Assembly: GCA_016808115.1 (NCBI GenBank)
Contig: JAEQBH010006404.1
Location: 1-64,000, forward strand
Reading direction: 5' to 3'
DNA: 64,000 bases
Origin: Tetrastigma voinierianum
Lineage: Eukaryota; Streptophyta; Magnoliopsida; Vitales; Vitaceae
A model generated the notes under the pieces. The model saw nothing but the letters and a program-made list of their open reading frames with translations. It had not been told where the DNA came from and ran no database searches. Shown in pieces: positions 10,896 through 23,218 of the stretch. Both the position numbers and the translations under genes were made by a program. Within the stretch, counting starts at the first letter, position 1, and the number at the start of each line of letters is the position of its first letter.

Positions 10896-12240
10896 AAGAA
10901 AATTTTTTTTTTTAATGACCAAAACAAACAGTATATTAAAGAGAGAAGCCAGGCATCCCTAGAGTACGGGAAATGAAGGGGCAGAGAGCTAGCTAAAAAA
11001 GATGGCCAAGACAAAAGCCTACTAGCCCGTGAGCAAGCTACAGGAAAACACAACAATAACACAAAGAAAGGTCCACATCGGGAATCATAGTTTCCAAGCA
11101 CAAAAAGACCTTAAAACAAAGGACTTTAGCCTATCAAACGAAAACCGCTCATCCTCAAACACAAATTTGTTCCTATCAATCCAGATTGCCCACAACAAGC
11201 ATAGGAGAGCTGCTCACCATAGCTTTGCTTCTTTTTTCTTGAGAGGAAGATGAACCCAGCCCATAAGCAGCTCTTTAACCAGGTAGGGACAGACCCATCA
11301 ACCTTCTGAAAGAGAGAATAAGTTAGTCCACAGGCCCCAAATATTAGGGCAGTGGATAAAAAGATGCTCCAAGACTATACATCTACCCACGAGAAAGAAG
11401 ACACCTCTCACGGCTTCTGCCCATAGGGAAAATTAAAGATTTTAAGTTGATCTGAATAAAATCTTTCCCCACCAAACCTCCCACACAAAAACCCCCACTT
11501 TTGTAGGCCTGAGAGGGTTCGAATCATCTTGGGCTTTTAAATTTCTTTGCCTCCCTCCTTCTAAAAGGAGTCATAACTAGACTTGGCGAGCATACCATTC
11601 CAACCATTCCTTTGAGCCTATCATCTTAGGGGCTTAAGCTTTTGGTACTACTTGATGCGTAAGAATCTTTGAGCCTCCTCAATTCCCAATCGCATTAAAA
11701 TGTCTCTTGAATCCCGAAGTTCCGCCTCATCTTGTCCACAGTGACTTCCTTAAGCTCCATGACTTAGCCCACCTTAAAATTTAGCCACTTCATAAAGGAG
11801 AGGAAAGAAAGAGCAAGAGGGGCCTCTCTTACGAACATCCTCCACATAATTTGACTTTGCACCCATTTCCAACCTCGATTGAGGCAGTCTGCGCCAATTT
11901 GAATCCGCTTCTTTGCGAATATCGCTTGGGAGACCGACCCATGCGCGCCTCTAGGGTGTTAGAGAACCAGCCCCATCCTCCATTCATACTTTAGACTAAT
12001 ATTATTTATAAATGGTTTTACCTCCATAGAAAATCTCAAATTCCATTTTTCTAATAGAGCCTTGTTAAAATTAGAAAGGCTACGAATGCCTAGACCTCCT
12101 TTCTCTTGCACCGACAGACAATATCCGATTAACGGATGTATCTTCCTCAAGGTTACTTTCTCGAATCTCTTTGAATTTTTCTGATCGATCTTGACTTTCC
12201 TAGGCAAAGGAAAAAGGGACATAACATAGGTTAATTATTT
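10896..12240 (-). mobile_element. 5'-truncated LINE (L1-type) inside a COG7-like intron
   Basis: The minus strand starts near 12235 with MSLFPLPRKVKI, then KGGLGIRSLSNFNKALLEKW and FINNI..YEWRMG, the end of a plant LINE RT. Below this it gives IEVGNGCKVKL and ERPLLLFLSS-type text, then PTKVGVFVWEVWWGK, the conserved start of the zf-RVT (RT-associated zinc-binding) domain. It ends with text like CLLWAIWIDRNKFVFEDERF. The element finishes at 10896-10910 with a T11 run on the plus strand, that is a poly(A) tail on the element's own strand. Frameshifts occur throughout. I see no convincing target duplication. It is antisense to the COG7-like gene. Confidence 0.9.
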
Positions 12241-15075
12241 CTAGTCTGATTTCTAGCCTCCTCCCCTTAATTTTTTCTATTAGTCGATTTCTTGGTAGAC
12301 AGTGAAGACATTTATGAAATTTTCTTATTAGTATGTTGTTTTTATGTTGCTTTTCCTATTTTCTATTTGTCTGCAAAAGCATAGGTTAATTGTATCCTCG
12401 CCAACACACTTTTCTTTATCATGGTCTGGATTGTAGGATCCATCTAGAACATTTAGAAGATTTTGTGAGTGCCCGTTGGGAAATGATATTTTGATCAGTT
12501 TTTTGATTCAGATTGTATTTCAGTTTGGGAGCTGTTAAAGGCATGATATTCATAGAACCATATTAAACTCAAATCGTACAAGCTTGAGCTTTTAGGAGAG
12601 TTGGTCGTTTAACGTGAGCTGCTCCGAACTGTAGTTTGGAAGGAGTCTAGGGTTTGGGCAAACTCTTTTCAATTGTTCCCCCATTGTTGATTTGAGAAAG
12701 TCCATAGAGGACTTTGTTTGGTTTGTTGACTCCATGTGTGGTGTTATGGGGCCTCATGTGAGGAGGGTGTTAAAGGCATGATATTCGTAAAGCCAAAATC
12801 TACAAGCTTGAGTTTAGGAGAGTTAATCGTTTAGCGGGGAGACAATTCTAAGCAGTGTTAACAGAGAAAGAAAAGAAAAGAAAGATGGCATGATACGAAG
12901 CTTGATTTATGTATATTGAGAAAAGTAGAAGCAATTTGGAAATGGATACAAAATATTAGTAAAAGAAAACAAGAAATGTCAAATTTTAAGACCAGTCCAT
13001 GTAAATTAAAAATCGCTTTCCAAATTGAGGTACAACAACTTAAAGAAATAAGGATAAAATTGGCGGCAAACCTCAGCTCAAGTATACTAAATTGAGGGTG
13101 TACACCTGGCGATCCATCTCGGTATGGTTGGCCTTCACGAGACTCAAGAAATGAAGCACCAAAAAGGCACCTTTCAAGTCAATTGTTTTGCACACCTAGA
13201 GTCTATTTCAGTGACCCTTCTCTTCCTTTGAAAAGACCTTTGTGATCCTTTGTCAAGTGTCCTTCAACCTAAATATTGTCATAGCCCAATAAAGTCACAA
13301 TGGTCATGCTTCCAAAAGAGCAAGGATCTCAGCCTCAATGAGTAGTGGTCTCCAGAAAATTATGCAAAAAGCGGGGCTGGCGTGGGATGAAAGCAAGATC
13401 CACGGTAAATCTACATCCATCCTAGAAAGCCTAGCATTTCTCTCTCCCACAGTACCACAGAAAAAGAAAGCATATGTTCTTCCCAAAGATGTATGCATTC
13501 CTCCAAACAATTTAAAAAATATTCATGAAGGTTGATGATATTTACCTACTTTGTGAGAAGATTCAGTCCCTTCCATAGTTGGGCTCAATAAGTGGGTTTT
13601 CTATACGAGAAAAGAGATTTTGGTTACTATTTAGGAATTCCTACACGTTGCAATAAGATTTAAGTCTTTCTTTCCTTTAACTTCTACCACTTCATTAGTT
13701 TTTGAGCTGTGTGATTACTTATTCATGTCATATTCAAAGAATATGTTCTTTCAAAACTTATAACAAATGGTGACTGGGTTATTATTGATTTAACTTATTA
13801 TGGGTAGCATGGTCATCTCCTATCTCAATAATATAATTTTCTCATGAAGAAAGAATTTGTGTATGGTAGTCCTCATAGTGTGAAACTGAAATTCTTATAT
13901 TTTTAAATTTTACGCAAATTGATAATGTTAGGATCAAATAAAGAGAGGCAATGACTTCTGAGAAAAAGGATTAGGGATTAGGATGGTTTGTTTATCATGC
14001 TTATGCTTGAAATTTGTGATTTCTAGGCAAAGTTGGATCATAAATTGTAAGAATTTTCAAACAGAAAATAAAGGAGAGTGAGGATAATGAATTTTTCCTT
14101 TCCCAATTTCAAAGCTCATCATCTTTTTATCTATATTTATTCCCTTTGTGTTGTCCAACATATTAGTATAAATAACAAGAATGGAAGGAAAAGAAAAAGA
14201 ACAAAGTTCCAGCCCCAGCCATGTGCTTGGAAAGGTTTAAATACACATAAAGTCTTCAAAAACACCTTGTAAACCAAGTTCTTCATATCTTTATACTAAC
14301 TACCTTTGCCGGTACTAGTCATTTAGGAGAAACCTCCTTGCATCTCTTTGCTCATATGATTGCCTGAAGTACAAGTTCTTTTGATAAATACCCTGTTTTT
14401 ATTGAATCTGATTAAAATAAGAGGCTGGATGCCATCCTGCTGGACCTTGCATATGTTCTGTGCTATGACATGAGGGCTCAAGGTTGACGTCTAAAAATAC
14501 CATTCACTTAAATCTTTCATGTGGGCCAACTTTAAAGAAGGACAGCCTACACTTCAAGAAAGTGGTTTGCTTGTTCAAGCTTGTGAAGTACATGTATTGC
14601 ACATGCTAACTAACTAATTCTAGCTGGCGGCTTTAGGCCTCTGTAGCTCTTTGGAAAAATGGTCCTATCACTCCTTGACCTTCTATTCCAGAAAAAAAAT
14701 CCAGTGTTTATATGATGTTCCTGTAGATGCAGAGATCTAGTTGGTATGTGAGAACCAGTTGAGCTGAGTTCTTTCAATTGTTTGGCTGTTGGTGCTGCAA
14801 TTTCAGCTGCTTTAGGAACATATCTTGCTTTCAGTTATACAAATTGTCTAAAACAGCCTAACTGTTCAGTTAGAGTTAGGATGACCAGTATTGGAACTGG
14901 GAAGGATTTTGAAGCAGTTAAACATTACTTCTTGTGTGATGGATAAGGTCATTTTTTCTGTTCTTGCATCTTATTCGTGTTTAATTTACATTCTTTCTTT
15001 TTCATCATTACTAAATAGACACATATCACGTTTGCTCCAGACAACCAGTAATTTTACCTGTTTTTTTTAAGAGTG
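12241..15075. other. Intron-like stretch without recognised coding sequence
   Basis: This is the remainder of the large intron between the COG7-like exons at 10680 and 15076. Short frames such as 13304-13510 (minus) and 14078-14272 (plus) have no recognised motif. It contains the short direct repeat listed separately. Confidence 0.6.
12534..12850 (+). repeat. Direct repeat, 235-bp period
   Basis: GTTAAAGGCATGATATTC occurs at 12534 and again at 12769, each followed by similar text (ACAAGCTTGAG, TTTAGGAGAGTT, TCGTTTA). The copies are about 75 bp long with a few substitutions and small gaps, so a local tandem duplication is likely. Confidence 0.75.
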
Positions 15076-15758
15076 TTATGAACCCACTTGGATGGAACAT
15101 ATGTGCTTTCATCTGAAATTGCTGGTGTAGATCTGCAGAGGAGCTGTTGTGCGCGTGGTGTAGGGCCCAGAGTTGAACTCAGTACAGAGCAGTTAGGATG
15201 GAGGAGTCTATTTCCCCCAGGTCATTTCTGTTCCTCGGCAGGGCTGTAGAAAGTGCATCAGTTTTTACTGGTGGTTCTGAGATAGATGAGCCAATTCAAG
15301 CACTAGATGACATATTGTTGCAAATGCATTTCTACCCTGCAAGAGACCCTCAAATCATTAAGAGCTGTGGAAGTAGATTGCTGGTGATGGTGGTATGAAG
15401 AAGGAAATGGTATGCATCGAGCAGAAAAGAAGGGATTACGCCAATGCCAAAGTAGACTTGATATCAAATGAGGAAGAGTGGTCCATTGTCAAGGTGCATT
15501 GCAAATCCTCACGGTGCAGATTGTTTAACAAGCAGATCTGCAATTTGAAACTTCCTTAGAGAGGCCACTCTTGCTAGACTGAGCACAAGTTTGTCCTTTT
15601 TCGTGTTTGGTTCAAATTTGGACCAAATCAGTCACATGTAATAGTGATGGGAGCTGGGGACTGGTCTATGGCCGGAAAAGGCTGCGTTGGATGTAGCATC
15701 TGTGCGGCTGGTTGATGTTCCAGAGAAGGCTCAGAGACTTTTTAACCTTTTAGATCAG
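15076..15758 (+). other. COG7-like large exon, heavily frameshifted
   Basis: The start is approximate. SSEIAGVDL, RGAVVRGVG, MEESI, FTGGSEIDE and ALDDILLQ, then SNEEEW-like, CLTSRSA, ATLARLSTSL and LVDVPEKA segments follow in the COG7 order but in changing frames. The exon ends with the donor GTGAAT at 15759. It encodes the middle of the protein. At least six small indels are needed. Confidence 0.84.
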
Positions 15759-15912
15759 GTGAATGCAACCAATATTTGTGCATTTCCTTTTCCCTCTCTC
15801 TCTCGCATACACAATACGTATTTCTGAATATGACAGGAGAAACACCAAAGTACTAGAAGATAAGACATTAGGTATTGTTGCATATGACAGTAAAAACACT
15901 CAAGCCTATTTC

Positions 15913-16056
15913 TGAGTTGACATAATCTCAATGTAGGTTTTATCCTACAACCTGAACCCAGTGAAAGAAAAAAAAAAAAAAAATTGAAAGAATGAACTGT
16001 CAAAAAATTGATCATAAGGAGTAGGGAATAGGGGCAAATTGTCTTTAAGGTATATC

Positions 16057-16087
<31 letters not shown>

Positions 16088-16300
16088 ATAGGGGCATATT
16101 CTTCATAGTATGCTTAGGTAGATTAAAAGTCATAATCTTAATGGTTTTTCCTACACTCTGAATTCCAAGAAGAGAAAAATGAAAGAATAAACTGCCAAAA
16201 ACATTGATCACATAGAGCTTGTTAATAGAAAAGAGGCAAATTGCTCTCTTGGGATATTTTTATGTTGAGCATCAAAATCCATTTCAGAGTATGCTTAGGT
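15913..16300 (+). repeat. Diverged tandem duplication (about 200 bp unit) with a (TA)n tract
   Basis: Unit one (about 15925-16117) and unit two (about 16136-16300) share, in order: TCCTACA..CTGAA, GAAAGAAT.AACTG.CAAAAA, ATTGATCA, GGCAAATTG and AGTATGCTTAGGTAG. Unit one carries a (TA)13-like tract at 16059-16085 that unit two lacks. The array lies in an intron of the COG7-like gene. Confidence 0.8.
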
Positions 16301-17719
16301 AGTTTAATTGTTAGTTTTGAGTTACTTAGTCCACCCTTTGTTTGGCAAGAAAGTTACGTTTACCAAATATTCCAGTAGTATGGTAAATAATGGTTGGTAT
16401 TTCTTTCATGCTATATCTTATACTCATGTCACTGTGAAAGTGTGAGTGGATTTAGTTTCTTTAATTCTTGTGTAGTTGTTGACTGTAAGTTAAAATTTGT
16501 CTTATTCATAAGTCTAAAATTAAAAAGTAATTAAAAGGTTACCTTTGTCTAACGTCATCTCCTTGGAGTTTTTGAGGATCCCATTTGAACTGTGTGTGCA
16601 AGGCTTTCATTTGAACGCATTATTTTTCAGTGCTATTCTGCAGGTATTCTCCATTTCTCCTCCTTGTTCTTATCTTTTTCTTCAATGTATATATCATTTA
16701 TTTATCAAAATAAAGAAGTTCCATCAAGTCCTTATGGAGTAGTTAAGAACATCTCTGAGATGGCAAATTGTCTATTATTATTATATTTCATTTTTAGGTG
16801 ATTTTTCCTCTGTGTAGCTCACAAAGTGTTCTTCTCAGTGTCACCATAGTGGTCCCTATGTACATATAGAGCATCTCCCTTGTTTTCTTAGGCCATTTTT
16901 ATTTCATTCTTTCTTTACAAAATAAAAGAAGATTCAAAAATAAAAATAACACGTACACAAAAAAATAATAAAGGAAAAGGAAACAAAGCCTAGGATCCTA
17001 TCTCTCTTCACTTGGAAGGCCACCATGTTACTGATTTTTATCTGACCTAATGGAAACACATACAAGTCCTTCACGATAAAAGTTGGGCTGATTTACTGTG
17101 CAGTGAAGCTGACAAGAGAGCTTAAAATATGATAAGACTATATAGTATGCATTCATGTTAAATTCAATAATGACCTGATGCAATTTAGTTGCTGTAATAA
17201 TCCGCTAATATCTGTTATGTCAACACTCATTTAGTCTATTTTTCAGATTTAGTTTCTAATACACTCAGTAAATGATGTGGTTTCTCTTGACTGGGCAGTA
17301 GTGCCTCATGCCAAATTTTATATGGAAGATTCTATCATTATATCTTGGTTCAGGTGGTACTAACTAACAGGGAGAATAAAAGTTAAGGTCAAAACCAATC
17401 ATATATAGCCTGCGGTACATTCACCATTTCAAACAGATATAGTATGATATATAGGCATAGGGAGGGTGTCCAAGTTATAGTCCTAGTGGGACAGTTTACT
17501 ACCTTGAAACTAAAATGATTCAAAAGAAAAAGAAAAGCTTCAAGGTCAATGAAATCAAAAAATGAATTCTCCTGAGCTTAAGATTTCTAAGGCAATTACT
17601 GTTTCTAATTAACTAAATCTTATTTAGAAGAACTTGTTCATTCATCACATTATTTCCGTAGTACTACAAAATTTCTGTTGTTTGGTTTTAGCTCATCAAT
17701 GGCTGCCAGCCTTAACTTT

Positions 17720-17760
17720 CTCTCTCTCTCTCTCTATCTATCTATCTATATCTCTTTATC
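17720..17760 (+). repeat. CT/ATCT microsatellite next to a splice acceptor
   Basis: A (CT)n run passes into (ATCT)n just before the exon at 17771. It supplies the polypyrimidine tract of that acceptor. Confidence 0.85.
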
Positions 17761-17770
17761 TCCCCTTCAG

Positions 17771-18119
17771 TAAACCCAAAGACCCATTTGCTCTCATGTA
17801 CTTCCACTAGTATCTCTAGGAGGGCTGCAACATTTGCAGACACAGTGAATGAACTTGTTTATGATGTTCTCATATCCAAAGCACGGCAGCGCTTCAGTGA
17901 TGTATCCCGTTTGCCAATCTGGTCTGCTGTGGAGGAACCAAGCACTTTTCCTCTTCCAAGCTCAGCATACCTCCTCAGGCCTATGTGACTAGTGCGCTGC
18001 TGGAGTATCTTCTACTTAAGTTCTAACAGTTGGAGCCACTTGCTGAGGCATATTTCTAGCAGTGATCCAAATACTGATGAAGCTCAGCTCTTGCAACTGA
18101 ATAAACGGATGCGTTCAAG
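17771..18119 (+). other. COG7-like exon
   Basis: The acceptor is CCCCTTCAG and the donor GTAACC begins at 18120. AATFADTVNELVYDVLIS, RFSDVSRLPIWSAVEEPS and TFPLPS are continuous in one frame; before and after this frame the text is shifted (AYVTS, QLEPLAE). The frame 17788-17988 is the longest preserved piece. Confidence 0.87.
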
Positions 18120-18720
18120 GTAACCCAATCCAACTGTCTCTTAAATCATTAGGCCAAGAACCATATTCACTTTGTGCATTGGTTTCTTTCTTTCTTTCTT
18201 TTCTAACAAAAACAGACACCAAATAACCCTTCTTTGTTGAAGCATAGGACACAGTTTCTAAGCATTCATTCACTATATATTCCTACAATGTTTGGTGGTA
18301 ATTAATATATAAAATCACCACGAGCCACTTTGTTGGTTAGTACCAATGTATTCCTTTAATAAATTATTTTGTAGAAAGATTTAAATAAAATGATTTTAGG
18401 CGCATGGGTCTAGAAACATAAATTTTATAGAGGAAATGCACTGATAGGGGTGTTTATGGAATTTGAAACTCATTGTGATTTGATGTATTTACATTAAACC
18501 TTAGGAGGTCTAAAGCAAAATCGACCTTAGTTTTCAATTATCCGGTGTTTCATATGAACCTAGAAAGTACTAAGGAAAGAAAATAGAGAGGAAAGTGAAT
18601 TTAAGAGTACTTGAGGAAAATAAAAAATAGGTTTAAACTTGATAAATTAATTTTATATGCTTATTCAAACTCATTTAATTTGTTTCTTTCTATTATATAT
18701 TGTGTACAACAACATGTCAT

Positions 18721-18750
18721 ATGATGATGATGATGATGATGATGATGATA
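18721..18750 (+). repeat. (ATG)n microsatellite
   Basis: About ten consecutive ATG/GAT triplets lie 30-60 bases before the last COG7-like exon. The apparent His-rich minus-strand frame across it is an artefact of this repeat. Confidence 0.95.
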
Positions 18751-18782
18751 CTCCCTCCGGTTTCCCTGCCAAGGCTTTGCAA

Positions 18783-19079
18783 TGAAGGCTGAGGTGCTAC
18801 TGGTCTTTACATGGAGCAATTGCGGGGGATTCAATACATAACAGATCGTGGGAGTACAACAGCTACTAACCGACATCCAGTATTTGAGGGATGTACTTTC
18901 TTCTTGCTTTATCAATGCCATCCTCCTGTCCTTGGGCACATACCACACTCTTGCCTTTCACAACCCAAGAGATCAGTGTTTTCTAAGGGGATTTTGTGAA
19001 AATATCTGATGGAGGAAATCAGCTCGATCTTCCAACAGCCTACCTTGTTTGTAAGATCCGCCGTGTAAGTTTAGAATAG
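18783..19079 (+). other. COG7-like terminal exon
   Basis: MEQLRGIQYITDRG is clear at 18811. After a frameshift, PPVLG-like text and finally GNQLDLPTAYLVCKIRRVSL ends at TAG (19077-19079), the normal C-terminus of plant COG7. The acceptor is not clean: an AG is present but the expected TTTGCAG is altered near 18780. Confidence 0.84.
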
Positions 19080-19430
19080 TACTCTTTTTTCTAGAGGAAT
19101 TTTCCTTTTTCATAAACAGGGGGTTAATTTTCCTATTATACCATCCTTCTCAATAGGATGGTGTTCTTGATAACATAATCTTCTTGAAACTACTGGGTGA
19201 CAGGTTGGGGTGGGTAGGTATGGGTTCCAAAAGAAAATTTAGACATTTTATATTGTATTTCTGCTTTGATGATTTTGATAAGAGCAATTGAATACCCTCT
19301 GTTTTGTATTTCCTCGTCAGAAGAAAATTCAACTTACAAAGAGAAAGGTATAGATTCTGTGAAATTTTTGGTTAATTTCAGGAGACTTATAGTGTCTCTT
19401 TGTTGCTGTTCTATTTATTCATAATCTTAT
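19080..19430. other. Spacer after the COG7-like stop codon
   Basis: This would be the 3' UTR and downstream spacer. The frame at 19150-19332 shows no recognised motif, and I see no clear polyadenylation signal that I would defend. Confidence 0.5.
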
Positions 19431-19434
19431 GATC

Positions 19435-19965
19435 AATCCATAAAATTCAAAAATCTAAACAAATTCAAAGATGAGAGCTTTGAGGGAATAAGAGATCCAG
19501 AACAAGACCATTATCTTTACTATCATCATCATCATCACCAATTACAATCAAACCTGTTCGAGCTAATACAGAATTGGTAGAAGTAAGGTTTATTTTGGAT
19601 TTGGATTACTGTAGAAGCACGCTGAGCAGCGTAGAAGGCATATGATGACCAAGGTATGAAAGTGTTGAACAGGGCAATAGCAGCAGCAACAAGGCAGCTA
19701 ATGCAGAAAAGAAGAAAAGCAAATAACAGTAAAAGTCATTCAAAAGCAAATACAACATATTGTAGTAACAATAACATCTATGAACCTACAGAACATATTG
19801 TGGATAGCAACTTACTTTAACACTAAGCAAAAGTGAGACTTCTACTACCCAAAACATGGAGTCAAGTATATGGATGGATGCATTTTCCCTCCCGTTGGAG
19901 AGCATTATGTCCTTATATTTTCTAAAATTCTCTTTCTTTAAACCCCCTCCCATCTTTAATTTGAG
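19435..19965 (+). repeat. Segmental duplication, copy A (paralog of 26567-27312)
   Basis: This stretch matches 26567-27053 plus 27272-27312 at high identity: both contain CAAATTCAAA.ATGAGAGC, GAGATCCAG.AACA, AGGTTTATTTT, AACAAGGCAGCTAATGCAG, GACTTCTACTACCCAAAA and CATTATGTCCT. Copy A is the more decayed: the alanine-rich reading frame of copy B is broken here by small indels. Copy A lacks the LINE tail inserted in copy B and so preserves the empty site near 19905. Confidence 0.9.
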
Positions 19966-19984
19966 AAGGGCATCAAAAAGGAAA

Positions 19985-20530
19985 TGTGAGGGTTGAAATT
20001 ATAATTATATAAAAATATCATTATGTATTTGAGAAATTAATTTACCCAATTTATATATATGTATGTGATTAGATTAAACGAGGGAATTTGGTTATATTAT
20101 AACATTTATCTAAGTTAGATTTAATTAAAGAAATATTTTAACTTATCTAATTTTATATACAAAATTAATTTAGTTAATTATAATTATAAATAAAAATTAA
20201 TTCTAATTATAGTATTTTAATAAAAAATTTAAATAGTACTTTTTCTTAAATAAAAAAATCATTTTTATTTAAATTAATTTAAAGATATATTTGAAGATAA
20301 AGTTGAAATTACTTTTTCATCCAGGATGAATTCATAAATTATTATTTTTAATATCAACTACTAAAATAATTTATATTTTGGAGAAAATTGGTTTAGAAGG
20401 ATAAAAAATAAATGTTATTTACAAAACTAACATTTTTTCAAAAGTAGCCATGAAAATGTTTTGGTTCCGACAAAAATGCCCCTAAAAGTGTAAATGTAAA
20501 TCCCCTAACATGATAATAAAATGCCTAAGG
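19985..20530 (+). repeat. Dispersed AT-rich repeat, copy A (paralog of 30328-30795)
   Basis: It shares long near-identical text with 30328-30795, including ATATCATTATGTATTTGAGA, GATTAGATTAAACGAGGGAA, AAAGATATATTTGAAG and finally AAATGCCTAAG-type text. Both copies are in the same orientation. No coding potential or terminal inverted repeat is evident. It directly follows the duplication 19435-19965. Confidence 0.85.
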
Positions 20531-21261
20531 TAATTTTGTCTAATCTCCTCATTTATAACTAAATACCTAAGGGAATTTATCCAAAGTTTTTTTTGCTTTT
20601 GCAGGTTTCAATGATAAAGCTCGCTTTCATATGGAAACCAGTTTTTAATCGTTAGATGATGATATTATTTATCAGATACGTGTTTTCTAAGACCAAATTT
20701 TAATTTATACAGATCTTGGTCAGATAAAATCATCATTTAACTGAGAAACGATTTAACAATCCTATTGAGCCTGTGCTCAGGCCGAGGATCTAAATGGGGG
20801 TACCCATCGAGTGCACTATGGTTCTGCAAGGGTCTAATCTAAGTCGGTCTGCTTGTGGCCATAGATGCTCTCAACAGGTCCATATAAGTATAGGGGGCAT
20901 GGGTGAAAAAAAAGGCTCGCAAAGAAGGTTTATCATCATGGTGGTGTTAGGTGTCATTTTGATTGTTAATGGCATGGAGCTCTATCTCAACAATTCAACA
21001 TCGGAACAGTTGTACAACAAATACTAATCAAATTGATGCCTCATTCTCCATAGCAGAGGAAAAAATTTAAGAAGATGAGTGATGATGAGGTAGTCGAGAG
21101 GGTTTATCAAATATAAGAGGAAAAAAGCGATGGCCTCACATAGCCTCTGGTAATTTCAATCCAAACATTTTAACCGAAGATGAGTCGTGGAGATTCTCCG
21201 CATTCGAGATCATGGAGAATGAGACATATGTTTAACTCCGCGCTTTAACTGCATGGTCGCT

Positions 21262-21602
21262 TGTGTGGAGGTTTGAGACCAATTAAGTTTTGGTTTTGGT
21301 TTTGGTTTTGGTCATTTGTTGTGTTCATGGAACAAACGCTAGTGAGCTGTGGAGTATCAAATCAAATGGGGTTGGGAGAGAGGTTGGGATGAAATTGAAT
21401 TTTTTTTAAAAACTAAAATTTTTGAGCTAAATTAAATAATAATTAGATAATAATCGTGTGCCTAAGAGAATATGACCCCAAACATAAGATTATTCATAGT
21501 TAAATATTATATGAAACTAATTAAAGAAGACCGATCAAATTATAAATTATTCCTATCAATTACCCATAATAATAATAATAATAATAATCTTCTAATCTTT
21601 TT
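21262..21602 (+). repeat. Local direct repeat, copy A (paralog of 22903-23218)
   Basis: Both copies begin with GAGGTTTGAGACCAATT and a (GGTTTT)n tract, continue through GTGTTCAT.GAACAAAC and TTAAAGAAGACCGATCAAA, and end with CAATCTTCTAATC-type text. Copy A has an (ATA)n run at 21566-21588 where copy B has CACACACA. The unit is about 320 bp and the copies lie 1.6 kb apart. Confidence 0.85.
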
Positions 21603-22902
21603 TTTGTGTACCCTCACCATCCTTAGTTCTTCCTCCTGTGGTATATATTGAATATGGGCTTCAAACATCTCGATGTGGGCCGTCACAGATCAAAGCTTTA
21701 CCGGGCTTGACCCCATGCTCTTTTCTACGTCGGGCCTCAAGCTCAACAAGTGGCCAGGAGAGTGGGTTTCAATTTCAGGTCGTGTCTGCGCTTTTCCCAT
21801 TCGACCTCTCCCTCCTTGTCTCAATTTTGTGTAGGCTTATTTCGGATTTCACTTTAATGTTAAATTAAATTTATAATTTGTACAAAATAAAACAAACACT
21901 TTTTTTTTTTTTATTCAGTAAACTTTTTTTTATTTTATTTTAAGATTACTTTAAAATATCTTGTTTTAAGAAACAACCAAAAAAATATTATCAATTTTGT
22001 TAAAACAATTCTGCATAACACTGCGGCCTTTAGTATTCTCTTCTTTCTTACGTTTATTTATTTGTTTTAATACTATATTAATTTGACTATTTTTTATAAG
22101 AGTTTGTCACTTACTTCATTATTTTGCAATCAAGTCTAATTCATAAGGATAGAATACTCTGTCTGTTCAAAAGGTAGGGTATAAGGTGAGGAGAGGTCTA
22201 GAGTCTCGCAGGTCAATTTACTACATTGTACTAAAAGTGTTTTAAACAAAAAAAAAAAAATCATTTGTTTTTGGATGTTTTTCTTAATTAATTAATTTTG
22301 TTTCAAGATTCCTTAATTAAAATAGAAAATATTATGTAGGAAAGATTCTAAATAATATATTTTAAAATAAGAAATGGTTATAAATATGTTGAATAGAATG
22401 ACCATGAAATTAGATATGGTACTATGGAAATTAGAAAACTCACAGAAACCTCCAGGTCAGAACAATGTGTAAAACTAAGGACATATATATTGGAACTTCA
22501 AGGGAATTGTCTAAAAGTTTCGTAAAGGATGATCGCATACATGCACTCCACCAATTTTGCCTAACGTATGGGAAGTGAAAACTCAATAATAAACAATATG
22601 AAACAAAATTTCAGACCCGGTTTAATGGTTAGTGCTGATGGGTATAGGAAGGGATCGGTTCAAAGTCCCATCCAAACGAGGACAAAGAATGAAAAAATAT
22701 TTACCTAGAAAAAAAGGAAATTTGTCCATGTTCCACCACATATTCATGCATCAGACGACAATTGAACCGACAATATGCTCATTCTCGAAACTAAAGGCAT
22801 AATACAGCATCTAGTTGAAGTGAGAGGAAACAGACGCTTCGAATTTGATGGCATAAAGAATATATAAGTCACAGAGAGGCAGAATCGGAGCATGTCATTA
22901 GC

Positions 22903-23218
22903 AGGAGGTTTGAGACCAATTCGGTTTTGGTTTTGGTTTTGGTCCTTTGTTGTGTTCATAGAACAAACACCAGTGTCGGGAGTATCAAATTGGGGGAAGG
23001 AGAAAGAGTTTGGAATAAAATTGATTTTTTTTTAAAAACTTAAAAATTTTGGAGCTAAATTAGATAATAATCGCAGATCAATGTAATATAAGACAATCTA
23101 ACCATAAGATTATCCATAATTAAACAAGATATGAAAACTAATTAAAGAAGACCGATCAAACTATGAATTATTCCAATCAATTACCCAATAATACACACAC
23201 AATCTTCTAATCTTCTTT
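22903..23218 (+). repeat. Local direct repeat, copy B (paralog of 21262-21602)
   Basis: See copy A. The two differ by substitutions and several short indels. The minus-strand frame at 22744-22959 runs into the (GGTTTT)n tract and is not a gene I recognise. Confidence 0.85.

Larger units (their letters stand above)
7610..19079 (+). pseudogene. COG7: COG7-like gene (conserved oligomeric Golgi complex subunit 7), exon 1 missing and frameshifted
   Basis: Nine exon blocks on the plus strand together match most of plant COG7, a subunit of the COG tethering complex that acts in retrograde transport within the Golgi. Exons: 7610-7699, 7811-7929, 8015-8113, 8228-8498, 9578-9728, 10680-10886, about 15076-15758, 17771-18119 and about 18783-19079. 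Telling segments are KVDIVKQRMEAAYETLQ, HLKPIRQLWDDFDSKQRTN, FADTVNELVYDVLISKARQR and MEQLRGIQYITDRG. The final codons end in TAG at 19077-19079. Most exon borders still have AG/GT. The first exon (about 100-130 residues) is not found, and nearly every exon carries one or more small indels, so no full product is possible as written. A LINE sits in the intron after 10886. If a genome survey finds no other COG7, assembly error becomes the better explanation. Confidence 0.85.

Noticed and set aside
18661..18948. Minus-strand frame with a poly-His run
   Set aside because: The His run is translation of the (ATG)n microsatellite, and the rest is antisense to the last COG7-like exon.
22610..22690. 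tRNA-like GGTTCAAAGTCCC segment
   Set aside because: The T-arm-like text has no matching acceptor stem, D arm or anticodon arm.
22744..22959. Possible gene end next to the GGTTTT repeat
   Set aside because: The frame depends on the simple repeat and shows no domain on either strand.
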